Counted from the first letter of the stretch, positions 38,052-48,956 are shown. The stretch: DNA of 64,000 nucleotides from Lactobacillus hamsteri DSM 5661 = JCM 6256 (GCF_000615445.1 NZ_BALY01000007.1:1-64000); one strand, 5' to 3'. Notes: a model not told the origin generated them from the letters alone. Translations and numbers: made by a program.

Positions 38052-39322
38052 TGGCAAAAGAAGTTAGTCATAAAAAAGCCGCAATCTTAGGTCTACAGCA
38101 TTTACTTGCCATGTATTCCGGTGCTATCGCTGTTCCGCTTTTGATCGGAAGCGCGTTAAAATTCAATAGCACTCACATGACTTACTTAGTTTCCATCGAC
38201 ATTTTCATGTGTGGCCTCGCCACATTGCTGCAACTATTTCGAAATCGTTACTTCGGCATCGGCCTTCCCGTTGTTCTAGGTTGTGCGATTCAAGCTGTCG
38301 CACCTCTTGAAATGATTGGTCAAAAGTTCACGATCAATACCATGTATGGTGCAATCATCGTCGCCGGAATTTTCGTATTCTATGTTGCAGGTTGGTTTTC
38401 TAAAATCAAAAAACTTTTTCCGCCAGTCGTTACAGGGACATTAATTACCGTTATTGGTTTAACTTTAATTCCTGTCGCCTTTCAAAATATGGGTGGCGGA
38501 ACTGCTTCAGCTAAAGACTTCGGAGATCCTAAAAATTTAATCACCGCGTTTTTCACAATCTTAGTAATCATTTTAATCGAAGTTTTAGCTAAAGGATTTT
38601 TAAAATCAATCGCCGTTTTAATCGGTTTAGTTTTAGGAACACTGTTAGCCAGCGGTATGGGCATGGTTTCACTTACACCAGTTTCTCAAGCTTCATGGTT
38701 TCACTTGCCACAGTTATTCTACTTTGGCGTTCCTGAATTTGAATGGTCATCGTGCTTAACCATGATTATCATTGCCTTAGTTTCAATGGTCGAATCTACA
38801 GGCGTGTTCTTTGCCATTGGTGATTTGCTTAAAAAAGACGTTACTGAAGAAGATTTAAAGAAAGGTTATCGTGCGGAAGGAATTGCCCAAATCTTCGGCG
38901 GACTTTTCAACACTTTTCCTTATACAACCTTTTCACAAAATGTTGGTTTATTGCAATTATCAGGTATTAAAACTAAACGTCCAATTTTCTGGGCGGCTGG
39001 TTTATTAATGGGAATGGGACTTTTACCTAAAATCGGCGCAATTGTGACGATTATCCCCACTCCTGTTTTAGGCGGAGCAATGCTTGTCATGTTCACCATG
39101 ATTGCCGTTCAAGGTATTAAAATGCTTGTCAAAGTAGACTTTAACGACAATCGCAATATCTTGATTGTCGCCCTTTCAATCGGCTTAGGCCTAGGAGTTA
39201 CCGTTTATCCACAAATTTTTCAAAACTTGCCACAAACCGTTCAACTATTCTTAGGCAACGGAATTGTAGTGGCCAGTTTAAGTGCCACTTTACTCAACCT
39301 TATTTTAAAAGTAAGGAAGTGA
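38051..39322 (+). CDS. pbuX: Xanthine/uracil family permease
   Basis: A 423-residue nucleobase:cation symporter (NCS2) with about 12-14 spans. Signatures include QHLLAMYSGAIAVPLLIG near the N-terminus and the TM8-TM10 segment SMVESTGVFFAIGDL through NTFPYTTFSQNVGLLQLSG. Overlap with xpt and the shared riboswitch point to xanthine uptake coupled to salvage. Confidence 0.94.
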   Translation: MAKEVSHKKAAILGLQHLLAMYSGAIAVPLLIGSALKFNSTHMTYLVSIDIFMCGLATLLQLFRNRYFGIGLPVVLGCAIQAVAPLEMIGQKFTINTMYGAIIVAGIFVFYVAGWFSKIKKLFPPVVTGTLITVIGLTLIPVAFQNMGGGTASAKDFGDPKNLITAFFTILVIILIEVLAKGFLKSIAVLIGLVLGTLLASGMGMVSLTPVSQASWFHLPQLFYFGVPEFEWSSCLTMIIIALVSMVESTGVFFAIGDLLKKDVTEEDLKKGYRAEGIAQIFGGLFNTFPYTTFSQNVGLLQLSGIKTKRPIFWAAGLLMGMGLLPKIGAIVTIIPTPVLGGAMLVMFTMIAVQGIKMLVKVDFNDNRNILIVALSIGLGLGVTVYPQIFQNLPQTVQLFLGNGIVVASLSATLLNLILKVRK

Positions 39323-39394
39323 GTGCTATTCAAAAAAGACCTCTTACACAAATTTACTCCAAAGTTTAATGTTACAATTCTATTTTTACCCTAA

Positions 39395-39432
39395 CAAAAA
39401 AAGTTTGAACAAAATGTTCAAGCTTTTTCTTT
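39395..39432 (+). terminator. xpt-pbuX terminator
   Basis: AAAGTTTGAACA-AAA-TGTTCAAGCTTT (one wobble) followed by a T-rich run. Confidence 0.82.
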
Positions 39433-39534
39433 TTGAGGAAAATTCTTAAAAAAGACAATTATTTGGCCTAATTTTTTCCTTTCTTACCTTTTTTCCCATA
39501 CAATATACATAATGAATAAGAAAGGAATCAATCT

Positions 39535-40955
39535 ATGAAACAAACAGAATGTACAACTATTTTAGTTGGTAAAAACGCAACTATTGATGGTTCAACCATG
39601 ATCGCACGTAGTGAAGACGGCGGTCGAACTATTATCCCTGAAGGCTTTAAGGCTGTTAATCCCGAAGATCAACCTAAACACTACGAAAGTGTTATTAGTC
39701 ACCAAGTAATTGACGATGAAGATTTAGCTGAAACTCCACTTCGCTACACTAGCGCTCCTGATGTTTCAGGCGAAAATGGTATTTGGGGTGCTGCCGGCAT
39801 TAACTCTGAAAACGTAGCAATGACCGCTACTGAAACCATCACAACTAATTCACGCATCCAAGGTGTTGATCCACTTCTTGATCCTTCAGAAGGCGGACTT
39901 GGTGAAGAAGATTTCGTTACTTTGACTCTTCCTTACCTTCACTCAGCTAAAGACGGCGTTAAGCGCGTAGGTTACCTTCTTGAAAAATACGGAACTTACG
40001 AAATGAACGGTATGGCTTTTTCAGATAAAGACGAAATTTGGTATCTTGAAACTATCGGTGGTCATCACTGGGCAGCTCGTCGTATTCCTGACGATGCTTA
40101 CGTAATTGCACCTAACCGTTTGAACATTGATGAATTCAAATTTGATGATCCTGACTTTGCTTGCTCAGAAGACTTGAAGGATTTAATTGAAGAATACCAC
40201 TTGAACCCAGACCGTGAAGGTTACAACATGCGTCACATTTTTGGTTCTTCTACCATTAAAGATGCTCACTACAATAACCCTCGTGCGTGGTACATTCACA
40301 ATTACTTCGATCCTGACTTTGGCGGCAAGCCAAGCGACCAAGACCAACCATTCATTTGCCACGCAAACCGTAAGATCAGCATTGAAGATATTAAATGGGC
40401 TGAAAGCTCACACTACCAAGACACTCCATACGATGCATATGGTGATCAAGGTACTGCTGAACAAAAGAAGACTTTCCGTCCAATTGGTATTAACAGAAAC
40501 TTTGAAACTCACATTTTGCAAATTAGAAACGATGTTCCTGAAGAAATTGCTGGTGTTCAATGGTTAGCATTTGGTCCAAACACTTTCAATAGTATGGTCC
40601 CATTCTACACAAACGTAACTGATACTCCAGAATGTTTCCAAACAACTCCTAAGTTCAACTTGAACAAGATTTTCTGGCTTAACAAGTTAACTGCTCAACT
40701 CGGTGACACTAATTACCGTGTTTACGGCGAACTTGAAGATGCCTTTGAACAAAAGAGTTTAGCTCAATGCCACAATATCCAGCATGATACTGATAAAGCC
40801 GTTGAAGGCTCAGCGACAAGGACTTACAAGCTAAGCTTGAAGAAGCAAACAAGAAGATGGCTGACACTGTTTACAACAACACTGTTGAACTTCTTGGTCA
40901 AATGGTTGACGAAGGTCATGGTTTGATGACTTTGAAGTATGATTTATTAGATTAA
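39535..40955 (+). pseudogene. pepD: C69-family dipeptidase PepD, interrupted by a 1-nt deletion
   Basis: N-terminal-nucleophile dipeptidase of lactobacilli. The catalytic Cys is at position 6 ([12 protein letters not shown]), followed by the family's [13 protein letters not shown]. The frame is normal to ...DKAVEG, then shifts at about 40809-40811. The alternative frame continues [19 protein letters not shown] and ends LKYDLLD at 40955. Adding one base (GGCTCAGC to GGCCTCAGC) gives 474 codons (473 aa), the usual size. As read, the protein has an aberrant 30-residue tail and stops at 40926. Probably a sequencing indel. AAAGGAA precedes the start. Confidence 0.88.
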
Positions 40956-40977
40956 TCTATAAATAAATTTAACTAAT

Positions 40978-41010
40978 ACAAAAAGAGATTGGAAATTCCA
41001 ATCTCTTTTT
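40978..41010. terminator. Bidirectional terminator between pepD and murA
   Basis: AAAGAGATTGGAA-ATTCCAATCTCTTT is a perfect stem with A5 and T6 tracts on either side. Confidence 0.9.
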
Positions 41011-41015
41011 TATTA

Positions 41016-42316
41016 TTAATTTTCAACTGAATCCATCACGCCAGGTACATCTGGATCATCAACGATTTTAACATCTGCACCAAGTTGACGTAATTTTTCT
41101 TGCACCCGATCGTAACCACGCAAGATATTACCTGCCTTATCAATGACGGTTGTACCATCTGCCATCAAACCTGCAATCATCAAACATGCGCCTGCACGAA
41201 TTTCACCTGCAGTTACTTCTGCACCATGAAGTTCTTCAGTTGGGTGGGCCAAAATAATATTATCTTCAGCTTGATATTAGCACCCATCTTTTGAAGTTGG
41301 GCAATATGACCAATTCGCTTTGGATAGATATTGTCAATCACAACTCCTTCGCCCGTCTTAGCAGTTAAAAGAAGTGGCGTAATTGGTTGTTGCAAATCTG
41401 TCGCAAATCCTGGATAAACATCGGTCTTAACTTGAACCATCTTAAGTTCACCAGCAGGATAAACAAATAATGAATCTTCATCTGCATCAATAACAACACC
41501 CATTTCTTCAACCTTTGCAAGGTAGGAATCAAGGTGTTCTTCAATAATATTATGAATACGAATACCATTACCAATGCAGGCTGCTAAAGATACATAAGTT
41601 CCGGCTTCAATTCGATCAGGAATAATTGTATGAGGAATTTGAGCCTTAAGCTGCTCAACACCTTCAATTCTGATTGAATCAGTACCAGCACCACGAATAG
41701 TTGCCCCCATATTGTTTAAAAATGTAGCTAAATCAATAATTTCAGGTTCCTTAGCGGCATTTTCAATAATGGTTTGTCCCTTAGCGGTAACACTAGCCAT
41801 GATAATATTCATTGTTGCTCCAACAGATGGCATTTTAAGATGAATCTTTGCACCCTTAAGTCCATCTTCAGGAGCAGTAATTATAATTTGGTCATTTTCA
41901 TTCTTTACACTAGCGCCCAAGGCTTCAAAGCCTTTAATATGTTGGTCGATGGGACGCGGGCCGATATCGTCACCACCTGGAAAACCTACAATTGCTTTGC
42001 CAAACCGACCAAGAAGTGCTCCCATGAAATAATAAGAAGCACGCAAACTCTTAATTTTACCAGCTGGCAATGGGCTCATTTTAATATCTTCCGGATTGAT
42101 TTTTAAAGTGGTTTCGTGAAAATCACAATGTACATCCATTTCAGCCAGCAAATCCATCAAGTTATCAACATCGGCAATCCTTGGAACACCTTCCAAAGTA
42201 ACCGGGGTTCTAGACAAAATAGAAGCTGGAATTAGCGCAACAGTGGAATTCTTTGCGCCACCAATCCAAACATCACCCTGCAGGGGTTTTCCACCATGAA
42301 TAATCATCTGCTTCAT
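41016..42316 (-). pseudogene. murA: UDP-GlcNAc 1-carboxyvinyltransferase MurA, interrupted by a 1-nt deletion
   Basis: First committed step of peptidoglycan synthesis and target of fosfomycin. The N-terminal frame runs from MKQMIIHGGKPLQGDVWIGGAKNS through TDVYPGFATDLQQP to MGANIK. The C-terminal ~75 residues (AHPTEELHGAEVTAG and the RGYDRV segment) are in another frame. Near 41268 AAGGCTGAAG reads AAGCTGAAG. Restoring one G gives 434 codons (433 aa). The start at 42316 is chosen from the family N-terminus. The ribosome site AAAGGA is rather distant, 13 nt. It lies in the conserved rpoE-pyrG-murA order. Probably a sequencing indel. Confidence 0.9.
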
Positions 42317-42373
42317 TGGCGAAAACAAATCCTTTTCTACTTTCAATAATCATTATAATGTTAAAGGATATTT

Positions 42374-42412
42374 GCAAAAAAAACAAGAGGTGAGCCTTGC
42401 TCATCTCCTGTA
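42374..42412 (-). terminator. pyrG terminator
   Basis: GAGATGAGC-AAG-GCTCACCTC (one mismatch) followed by TTGTTTTTTTT on the minus strand, between pyrG and murA. Confidence 0.75.
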
Positions 42413-42441
42413 ATTTTAAGCTTTTGTATGATCAAAGTCGA

Positions 42442-44061
42442 TTAAATTTCTTTTGCTGGTAAATCACTAGCAGCACCAATGAATGACTTGAATAAACCTT
42501 CTGGACGTTGTGGACGACTCAAGAATTCTGGGTGATATTGAGCAGCGATAAAGAATTTCTTCTTTGGAAGTTCAATAATTTCAACTAAGTGATTATCTGG
42601 AGAAACACCACTGAAGACCATGCCAGCTTTTTCAAATGATTCACGGTATTTGTTGTTAAATTCGAAACGGTGACGGTGACGTTCTTGAATAACATCTTGG
42701 TCATCGTAAGCTGCACGAGTCTTGGTACCCTTCTTAAGAGTGGCTGGGTAAAGACCTAAACGTAAAGTACCACCGATATTTTCTTCATCACGCTTATCAG
42801 CCATAATATCGATAATGTTGTTCTTACAGTCTGGTTCAGCTTCAGCACTGTTAGCATCTTCAAGATTTAAAACATTACGAGCAAATTCAACGCTGGCCAT
42901 TTGCATACCCAAACAAATTCCTAAGAATGGGATATCATTTTCACGAGCATATTTAATAGCAGTAATCATGCCCTCAAGACCACGCGTACCAAAACCACCA
43001 GGAACGATCAAACCATCTGAGCCTTCCATGATTTCAGCAATATTATCTTCAGTAATGTCTTCAGCTTGAACCTTATCTACATCAATCTTGGTATTGTAAA
43101 GGTAACCTGCGTGTTGCAAAGCATCAGTAACAGAAATGTATGCATCTTCAAGTTCTACATACTTACCTACTAAAGTAATCTTAGTATGGTGCTTCAAGTT
43201 CTTAGCACGTTCATCAAGTCTAGTCCAGGCCTTCATGTCAGCTTCTAGAAGTGGACTCTTAAGACCTAAAAAGTCACAAACTTTTTGATCCATGCCTTGC
43301 TTTTGGAATGACAAAGGAACATCAAATAATGATGGTTCGTCAATTGATTCAATAATTCTTTCAACTGGAACATCAGTAAATGTAGAAATCTTATCCTTAT
43401 GTTCTTGATCAATTGGCTTTTCAGCACGAAGAACAAGCATGTTTGGTTGAATACCAATACTACGAAGTTCTGCAACTGAGTGTTGCGTTGGCTTAGTCTT
43501 CATTTCCTTAGCAGCATGAAGATATGGAACTAAAGTACAGTGAATGTACATTACGTTTTCTGCACCAACTTCACGACGCATTTGACGAATTGCTTCCATA
43601 AATGGAGTTGATTCAATATCACCAACAGTACCACCAATTTCAGAAATAATTACGTCTGAGTCAGTAGTAAGTGCAGCACGCATGATCTTCTTCTTAATCA
43701 TATCAGTAATATGAGGAATTACTTGCACAGTTGCGCCATGGTAGTCTCCGCGACGTTCTTTTTCCAAAACTTCTTGGTAGATCTTACCGGTAGTTACGTT
43801 AGAATACTTGCTAGTTCTTACGTCAACGATTCTTTCATAGTGACCTAAGTCAAGGTCAGCTTCTGTACCATCATCGGTAACATAAACTTCACCGTGTTGG
43901 TATGGGTTCATTGTACCTGGATCAATGTTGATGTATGGATCGAACTTTTGCATAGTAACCTTTAAACCACGGTTCTTAAGCAAACGTCCTAAACTTGATG
44001 CTGTAATCCCCTTACCAAGTGAAGATACGACACCGCCAGTAACGAAGATATATTTTGTCAT
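42442..44061 (-). CDS. pyrG: CTP synthase
   Basis: Aminates UTP to CTP with glutamine and ATP. The 539 residues match the family. The N-terminal synthetase domain (1-267) has the P-loop [15 protein letters not shown] and [12 protein letters not shown]. The C-terminal amidotransferase (about 290-535) has the catalytic Cys in GICLGMQ and the His-Glu pair in QYHPEF. AAGGAG precedes the start. Expression is probably controlled by CTP through the leader attenuator at 44104-44146. Confidence 0.98.
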   Translation of the reverse strand: MTKYIFVTGGVVSSLGKGITASSLGRLLKNRGLKVTMQKFDPYINIDPGTMNPYQHGEVYVTDDGTEADLDLGHYERIVDVRTSKYSNVTTGKIYQEVLEKERRGDYHGATVQVIPHITDMIKKKIMRAALTTDSDVIISEIGGTVGDIESTPFMEAIRQMRREVGAENVMYIHCTLVPYLHAAKEMKTKPTQHSVAELRSIGIQPNMLVLRAEKPIDQEHKDKISTFTDVPVERIIESIDEPSLFDVPLSFQKQGMDQKVCDFLGLKSPLLEADMKAWTRLDERAKNLKHHTKITLVGKYVELEDAYISVTDALQHAGYLYNTKIDVDKVQAEDITEDNIAEIMEGSDGLIVPGGFGTRGLEGMITAIKYARENDIPFLGICLGMQMASVEFARNVLNLEDANSAEAEPDCKNNIIDIMADKRDEENIGGTLRLGLYPATLKKGTKTRAAYDDQDVIQERHRHRFEFNNKYRESFEKAGMVFSGVSPDNHLVEIIELPKKKFFIAAQYHPEFLSRPQRPEGLFKSFIGAASDLPAKEI

Positions 44062-44100
44062 TTGATGCTTTCTCCTTTATCAACGATTCACTATTAAAAC

Positions 44101-44182
44101 AAAAAAGCTCCCTTCATTCAGGGAGCTAAACGCACATAGGGTGCCCAAGAAAAATATTATCTGCTTTTTTGAATTAAGTCAA
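44101..44182 (-). promoter_or_regulatory. pyrG promoter and CTP-sensing attenuator
   Basis: The promoter is TTGACT (44177-44182), 17 nt, TAATAT (44154-44159). Transcription should start at GGGC (first G at 44146). A terminator AGCTCCCT-GAATGA-AGGGAGCT plus T6 follows (44107-44129). This matches the known Bacillus pyrG system. When CTP is low, polymerase stutters at GGG(C) and adds extra G residues that pair with the GCUCCCU arm and block termination. Confidence 0.8.
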
Positions 44183-44187
44183 GCAAA

Positions 44188-44742
44188 TTAATTTTCTTCG
44201 TCATCATCGTCGTCATTCAATTGTGACAATTGACCTTCGATACCATCTGGCAAGCTGTCATCAGTATCGTCATTGTCTTCATCGTATTCTGAATCATCAT
44301 TGTAATCATCAGAATCTTCATCTTCAGCAGTTGCATCCAAATCATCATCTTCTGGATCGTCATTATCGTAGTCGATAATATCATCGCTACCAGTAGCTGA
44401 AGCTAAGAAGGCATTAACCTTCTTGTGGTGCTTTCTAACTGATTCTTCGTCTTCATCTTCTGGGTGGTTAACTTCTTCATCAACTGATTCGTATGGGAAC
44501 CATGAACGAAGTGCCCAAACGTTTTCACCCATAGAAATGAATTCACCATCAGTGTTCATATCAGTATAAAATTGTGGCAAGCGTTCACGAATTTCTTCGT
44601 CACTCTTGTTCAAATATTTTTGTACTGCGTTAACAATATCAGCAAAAGCCATTCTCTTGCCGCTGTCTTCCAAAATTGCGCGAGCAACTTCGATCATTGA
44701 CAATTCATCGCGATTTTTGTCTTTAAACTTGTCTAATCCCAC
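44188..44742 (-). CDS. rpoE: RNA polymerase delta subunit
   Basis: A 184-residue Gram-positive RNA polymerase accessory subunit that promotes recycling and start-site selectivity. The N-terminal HARE-HTH-like domain (about 10-90; LSMIEVARAILEDSGKRMAFADIV and WALRSWFPY) is followed by a highly acidic disordered tail of Asp, Glu and Asn from about residue 95. This is the standard delta architecture. It is located upstream of pyrG as in Bacillus. Confidence 0.96.
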   Translation of the reverse strand: MGLDKFKDKNRDELSMIEVARAILEDSGKRMAFADIVNAVQKYLNKSDEEIRERLPQFYTDMNTDGEFISMGENVWALRSWFPYESVDEEVNHPEDEDEESVRKHHKKVNAFLASATGSDDIIDYDNDDPEDDDLDATAEDEDSDDYNDDSEYDEDNDDTDDSLPDGIEGQLSQLNDDDDDEEN

Positions 44743-44788
44743 AGTTGTACGTCCTCTCTTTTACAATCTTTACTATTTTACTAAGCGT

Positions 44789-45193
44789 TTAAGTAAAAAT
44801 CAACGTGACTGTATAGTTACCTACTAAGTATAGACCACTAAACAGGTCATATTCAACATGAAGTTTTTGTGATCCGTCTTTTTGGTCTTCATATTCTAGT
44901 AAATTAGTAACACTAGTTAAATCCATTTGCCGACCTACTGCCACATAGCGGCAAGCCTGTTTTTCACCTGGGACAAAGCGCATTAGAGAATAATTATTGC
45001 TATCTACCCCACGCCTAATAATCAATTCATTGTCCTTCAGCAGCATTTTAACAGGGATTTCGCCATTTTCCAAGTAAGATATACGAGTAATTTCATCATC
45101 AAATTTTATCTCGCCTACTGCTTTTCTGTTAAAAGTTTCAGTTTCGTCTTCTTGTGTGATTTTGCTTGTTAAATCAATATTTATCTTAGTCAT
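44789..45193 (-). CDS. DUF1934 family protein (YwiB-like)
   Basis: A 134-residue cytoplasmic protein expected to form a calycin-like beta barrel. Alternating strands are evident, with ISYLENGEIPVKMLLKDNELIIRRG, YSLMRFVPGEKQACRY and the C-terminal YDLFSGLYLVGNYTVTLIF. The precise function is not known. It lies upstream of rpoE and is divergent from the HD hydrolase. Confidence 0.82.
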   Translation of the reverse strand: MTKINIDLTSKITQEDETETFNRKAVGEIKFDDEITRISYLENGEIPVKMLLKDNELIIRRGVDSNNYSLMRFVPGEKQACRYVAVGRQMDLTSVTNLLEYEDQKDGSQKLHVEYDLFSGLYLVGNYTVTLIFT

Positions 45194-45287
45194 ATCAATG
45201 CCTTGTTTGCTATAATTTAAATAGTTATACTATATTTTAATCTATATTTACTAAAAAATTAACAATTCAGCTTGAGGAAATTTTTCT

Positions 45288-46652
45288 ATGGTAAGATTTC
45301 AAAGTGAAAAATTAGATCACGAAGTCGTATTGCGCGACCCCGTCCATGAATACATTCATATTGAAGATAAAGTTATTTTAGATATTTTAAAATCAAAAGA
45401 ATTTCAACGAATGCGCCGAATTAAACAATTAGGTCCTATCAGCTATGTTTTTCCTGGTGCTACACATACGCGCTTTGAACACAATTTAGGCGTCTACGAA
45501 TTAACAAGAAGAATTTGTGATATTTTCGCTAAAAAATATCCTTCTACACGCCCTGGAGATGGTCTCTGGGATGATAATAATCGTCTTTTAGTAGAATGTG
45601 CCGGCCTGTTGCATGATATTGGTCATGGTCCCTATTCTCATACCTTTGAGCACTTATTTGGCACTAATCATGAAAAAATTGGTCAACGGATTATCACCGA
45701 CCCTAATACTGAAATCAACCAGGCACTAAAGCAAGTTGCTCCCAACTTTCCTGAACTAGTGGCAAGTGTGATTGCAAAAACTTATCCTAATGCTCAAGTG
45801 GTAAAAATGATTTCTAGCCAGGCTGACGCAGATCGAATGGATTACTTGCAGCGTGATGCTTATTTCACAGGCGTAAGCTATGGTCAATTTGATTTATCAC
45901 GGATATTACGCGTGATCCGTCCATATAGCGATGGAATTTGTTTCACTAATAACGGGATGCATGCTGTCGAAGATTATATTGTGTCCCGTTATCAAATGTA
46001 TCAACAAGTTTATTTCCATCGTGTTGGTCGTTCAATGGAAGTTATTTTGCATCATTTGCTTCAAAGAGCCAAAGACGTTTACGCGGACGGCAACTTACAG
46101 GTCACACCAAGTTTAGCTAAATTTCTTAAAGGCAACTGGAATTTAGAGGACTACTTAAAGCTCGATGATGGTGTCATGGAAACCAACTTCTCAATGTGGG
46201 CTGATTCTAATGATCCAATTCTTTCTGACTTGTGCAAACGCTACTTATTCAGAAAGCCTCTTGCAAGTGTAAAAATCAACGAAGAAACCAAGAATCTTTT
46301 GCCTAAGCTCAAAGATTTAATCAAGCAGGTTGGCTTTGATCCTCAATACTACACAGACACCAATTCAGCATTTGATGAACCTTATGATGCCTACAAACCA
46401 ACTGGCAAAAATGCCAATAGCCAAATTGAAATCATGCAAGACGATGGTACGCTAATTGAATTATCCGAATTAAGCCCATTGGTTCGCGCCTTAAATGGAA
46501 CTTTCCAAGGGGATGAAAGATTTTTCTTTCCTAAAGTCATGCTTTCTAATAGTGATGAACCACAAATTTTTGATCCTTTCTATCAAGATTTTCAAAAATA
46601 TGTCCGCAATGGTGAACTTCGCTACTTACGCAAACCTAGAAAAAAGAATTAA
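45288..46652 (+). CDS. HD-domain phosphohydrolase (YwfO-like)
   Basis: A 454-residue protein with the HD metal-binding signature. His is in THTRFEHNLGVYEL, the HD pair in LLHDIGHGPYSHTFEH (near 110-125), and a later Asp in SQADADRMDYLQRDAYFTG. The layout is like dGTP triphosphohydrolases and SAMHD1, and Firmicute relatives hydrolyse dNTPs. The substrate here is inferred. Start ATG preceded by GAGG. Monocistronic, with a bidirectional terminator shared with prs. Confidence 0.88.
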   Translation: MVRFQSEKLDHEVVLRDPVHEYIHIEDKVILDILKSKEFQRMRRIKQLGPISYVFPGATHTRFEHNLGVYELTRRICDIFAKKYPSTRPGDGLWDDNNRLLVECAGLLHDIGHGPYSHTFEHLFGTNHEKIGQRIITDPNTEINQALKQVAPNFPELVASVIAKTYPNAQVVKMISSQADADRMDYLQRDAYFTGVSYGQFDLSRILRVIRPYSDGICFTNNGMHAVEDYIVSRYQMYQQVYFHRVGRSMEVILHHLLQRAKDVYADGNLQVTPSLAKFLKGNWNLEDYLKLDDGVMETNFSMWADSNDPILSDLCKRYLFRKPLASVKINEETKNLLPKLKDLIKQVGFDPQYYTDTNSAFDEPYDAYKPTGKNANSQIEIMQDDGTLIELSELSPLVRALNGTFQGDERFFFPKVMLSNSDEPQIFDPFYQDFQKYVRNGELRYLRKPRKKN

Positions 46653-46665
46653 TTATTCAAGCTAA

Positions 46666-46700
46666 CAAAAAAGCTTAGGAGAAGATCCTAAGCTTTTATT
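46666..46700. terminator. Bidirectional terminator between the HD hydrolase and prs
   Basis: AAAGCTTAGGA-GAAGA-TCCTAAGCTTTT flanked by A6 and T-rich runs. Confidence 0.9.
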
Positions 46701-46722
46701 TTTTATCAAACAAAATTCAAAA

Positions 46723-47697
46723 TTAAATTTCGTTCTTTTCTTCATATCTAGTGTTGAAGAGTGGTGATAATGGTTGATGTTGTTGAATAAGCTTAATAGC
46801 ATCACCCATAAGTGGGCCAACAGAAACCAAAAGCATCTTATCAAGCTTCTTTTCAGCTGGTTGATTAATTGAATCAGTCAATACCAAGTTCTTGATTGGT
46901 GAATCATTCAATCTCTTAATAGCTGGACCTGATAAAACAGCATGAGTAGCAGAAGCGTAAACTTCAGTTGCGCCAGCATCAATTAAAGCTTGGGCAGCTA
47001 AAGTAATGGTTCCGGCAGTATCAATCATATCGTCGATAATGATTGCACGCTTGCCTTTAACATCACCGATAATGTTCATAACTTCGGCAACATTTGCTTT
47101 AGGACGACGCTTATCAACAATCGCAATACCTGTGCCTAAGAATTCAGCAAGCTTTCTTGCACGAGTAACACCACCGTGGTCTGGAGAAACAACAACTGCA
47201 TCTTTTTCCAAATTATTACGCAAGAAGTAGTCAGCCAAAAGTGGTGCACCCATCAAGTTATCTACAGGGATATCGAAGAATCCTTGAATTTGTGGTGCAT
47301 GCAAATCAAGTGAAAGAACACGATCGGCACCTGCAGTTTGAAGCATATCAGCAACAAGCTTAGCAGTAATTGGTTCACGTGCGCGAGTCTTACGGTCTTG
47401 ACGAGCATAACCATAGTATGGCAACACAATGTTAATAGTACGTGCACTTGCACGACGAACAGCATCGATCATGATAAGAAGTTCCATCAAGTTGTCATTA
47501 ACTGGTGCACTAGTTGATTGAACTAAGTAAACATCTTTACCACGAACAGATTCATCAATATTAATTTGGATTTCGCCATCACTAAAACGTTCTACACTTG
47601 ATTTTGAAAGTGGAACGCCAACACGATCAGCAATCTTTTGTGCCAAAGGTACATTTGAATTAAGGGCAAAAATCATTAAATCGTCTTTATAAGACAT
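46723..47697 (-). CDS. prs: Ribose-phosphate pyrophosphokinase
   Basis: Makes PRPP from ribose 5-phosphate and ATP, feeding purine, pyrimidine, His and Trp synthesis and the xpt reaction. The 324 residues match the family. Landmarks are [23 protein letters not shown], the ATP/metal site [20 protein letters not shown] and the PRPP loop [13 protein letters not shown]. In many Firmicutes prs directly follows glmU. Here mupG and three SLAP genes lie between. Confidence 0.98.
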   Translation of the reverse strand: MSYKDDLMIFALNSNVPLAQKIADRVGVPLSKSSVERFSDGEIQINIDESVRGKDVYLVQSTSAPVNDNLMELLIMIDAVRRASARTINIVLPYYGYARQDRKTRAREPITAKLVADMLQTAGADRVLSLDLHAPQIQGFFDIPVDNLMGAPLLADYFLRNNLEKDAVVVSPDHGGVTRARKLAEFLGTGIAIVDKRRPKANVAEVMNIIGDVKGKRAIIIDDMIDTAGTITLAAQALIDAGATEVYASATHAVLSGPAIKRLNDSPIKNLVLTDSINQPAEKKLDKMLLVSVGPLMGDAIKLIQQHQPLSPLFNTRYEEKNEI

Positions 47698-47784
47698 AAT
47701 TTCCTCCGTAAAAATATGCTAACAACTTCTATTTTAGCAAATGTTAAACAAAAATGAATCTATATAGCTTAAATTTTCGTCAAT

Positions 47785-48828
47785 TTATGCTTTTAAAAAA
47801 AGAAGCTGCGTATTTGAGCCTACTTCATCAAGAAGTGCTAAATCATCTTTTACAACGTGTCCAATTACATTTACTTTATCATTAAGAGGTAAATCACGCT
47901 TAGTAATTTGGATCTCACCCTTATAGCGCAAATACTTGTCGTTATCGCAAGTAATGCTGCCTTTAGGGCGGTTTTCAGGCTCTTCAGGAGCTGTTTTTAA
48001 GAGTTGCAACTGTCTAGACTCTTTTAAGCGAATCACGTCACGAGCGGCGTCTGGACGATTATGCCATTCATTTTCAAAAAGCTCAAGTAAATCGTGGTCT
48101 ACATGTAAGGTGATAACCCTCTTTTTTAAATAATTTTCAAAACTATCAATAGTTGAACGCTTTAACCCCGCATCCCCGATAAAAACATAATCACAAGATA
48201 ATTTCTTCAGTTCAAGCATTGCTGCCAAAGGATTTTCATGACGTTGCTTTTCAAGCGTTGGCAGACTTTCACCTATTGGCCCTTCAAGCTTATCATTACC
48301 CGGTGCAAATGCCATTGTTTTGAACCCCCTGCTGTGCAGCCAATCGTTTTTTTCTTTAAGCCAATTGGCATCTAAGCCGGTTTCTGGATGGGGATAAAAG
48401 TTATGCCATGCCTGCAAATGATCAAAAGCTGCATTATATTCTTTTAAGGAAACAAGATCTTCTTCAGAAATCGTACTGGCATTAAGAGCTATCGGCATGG
48501 ATTTAGATAATTTTGCAATTGTTTCCATCCTTACGCCATCATCAATTCTCAAGCCGGTTAAGTTTAGGCTTTGTACTTGACCAACATCATTAATATCTAT
48601 TCCTAATTTTTTAAGTTCCTCGGCAGTAACATCTGCAATAATCTCAAGATCAAGATTTTTGCACCACTTAACTAATTCATTCAAACGATTTTTTATGCTT
48701 TCAGCATCTTTTTCATCAACATAAATCGATGTAAAAACAGTATTGAAGCCAGCATTGCGCATCGCAATTAAATAATTATAATCGTCCGCAGTAAGCATGC
48801 GGCTTAAATACATAGAAAAACCTAACAT
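47785..48828 (-). CDS. MupG family protein (DUF871), probable 6-phospho-N-acetylmuramidase
   Basis: A 347-residue protein with an N-terminal TIM barrel (1-235) and a C-terminal cyclophilin-like beta domain (about 240-347). Family landmarks are MLGFSMYLSR at the N-terminus, LNASTISEEDL, WHNFYPHPETGLD and the C-terminal KGSITCDNDKYLRYKGEIQI. MupG of Staphylococcus hydrolyses MurNAc-6P disaccharides in cell-wall recycling. That activity is inferred. No murQ or PTS gene is adjacent. Confidence 0.82.
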   Translation of the reverse strand: MLGFSMYLSRMLTADDYNYLIAMRNAGFNTVFTSIYVDEKDAESIKNRLNELVKWCKNLDLEIIADVTAEELKKLGIDINDVGQVQSLNLTGLRIDDGVRMETIAKLSKSMPIALNASTISEEDLVSLKEYNAAFDHLQAWHNFYPHPETGLDANWLKEKNDWLHSRGFKTMAFAPGNDKLEGPIGESLPTLEKQRHENPLAAMLELKKLSCDYVFIGDAGLKRSTIDSFENYLKKRVITLHVDHDLLELFENEWHNRPDAARDVIRLKESRQLQLLKTAPEEPENRPKGSITCDNDKYLRYKGEIQITKRDLPLNDKVNVIGHVVKDDLALLDEVGSNTQLLFLKA

Positions 48829-48956
48829 TCTATTCTTTATCCTCTAAATAAATCTACCCATTCTATAAAACGCTTTCTATTACTTTTATATTTTAATCTA
48901 AAAAGTTAATTCAAATCGTTATTAGGTATTTTTGTATAAAAAATGTAATCAAAACA

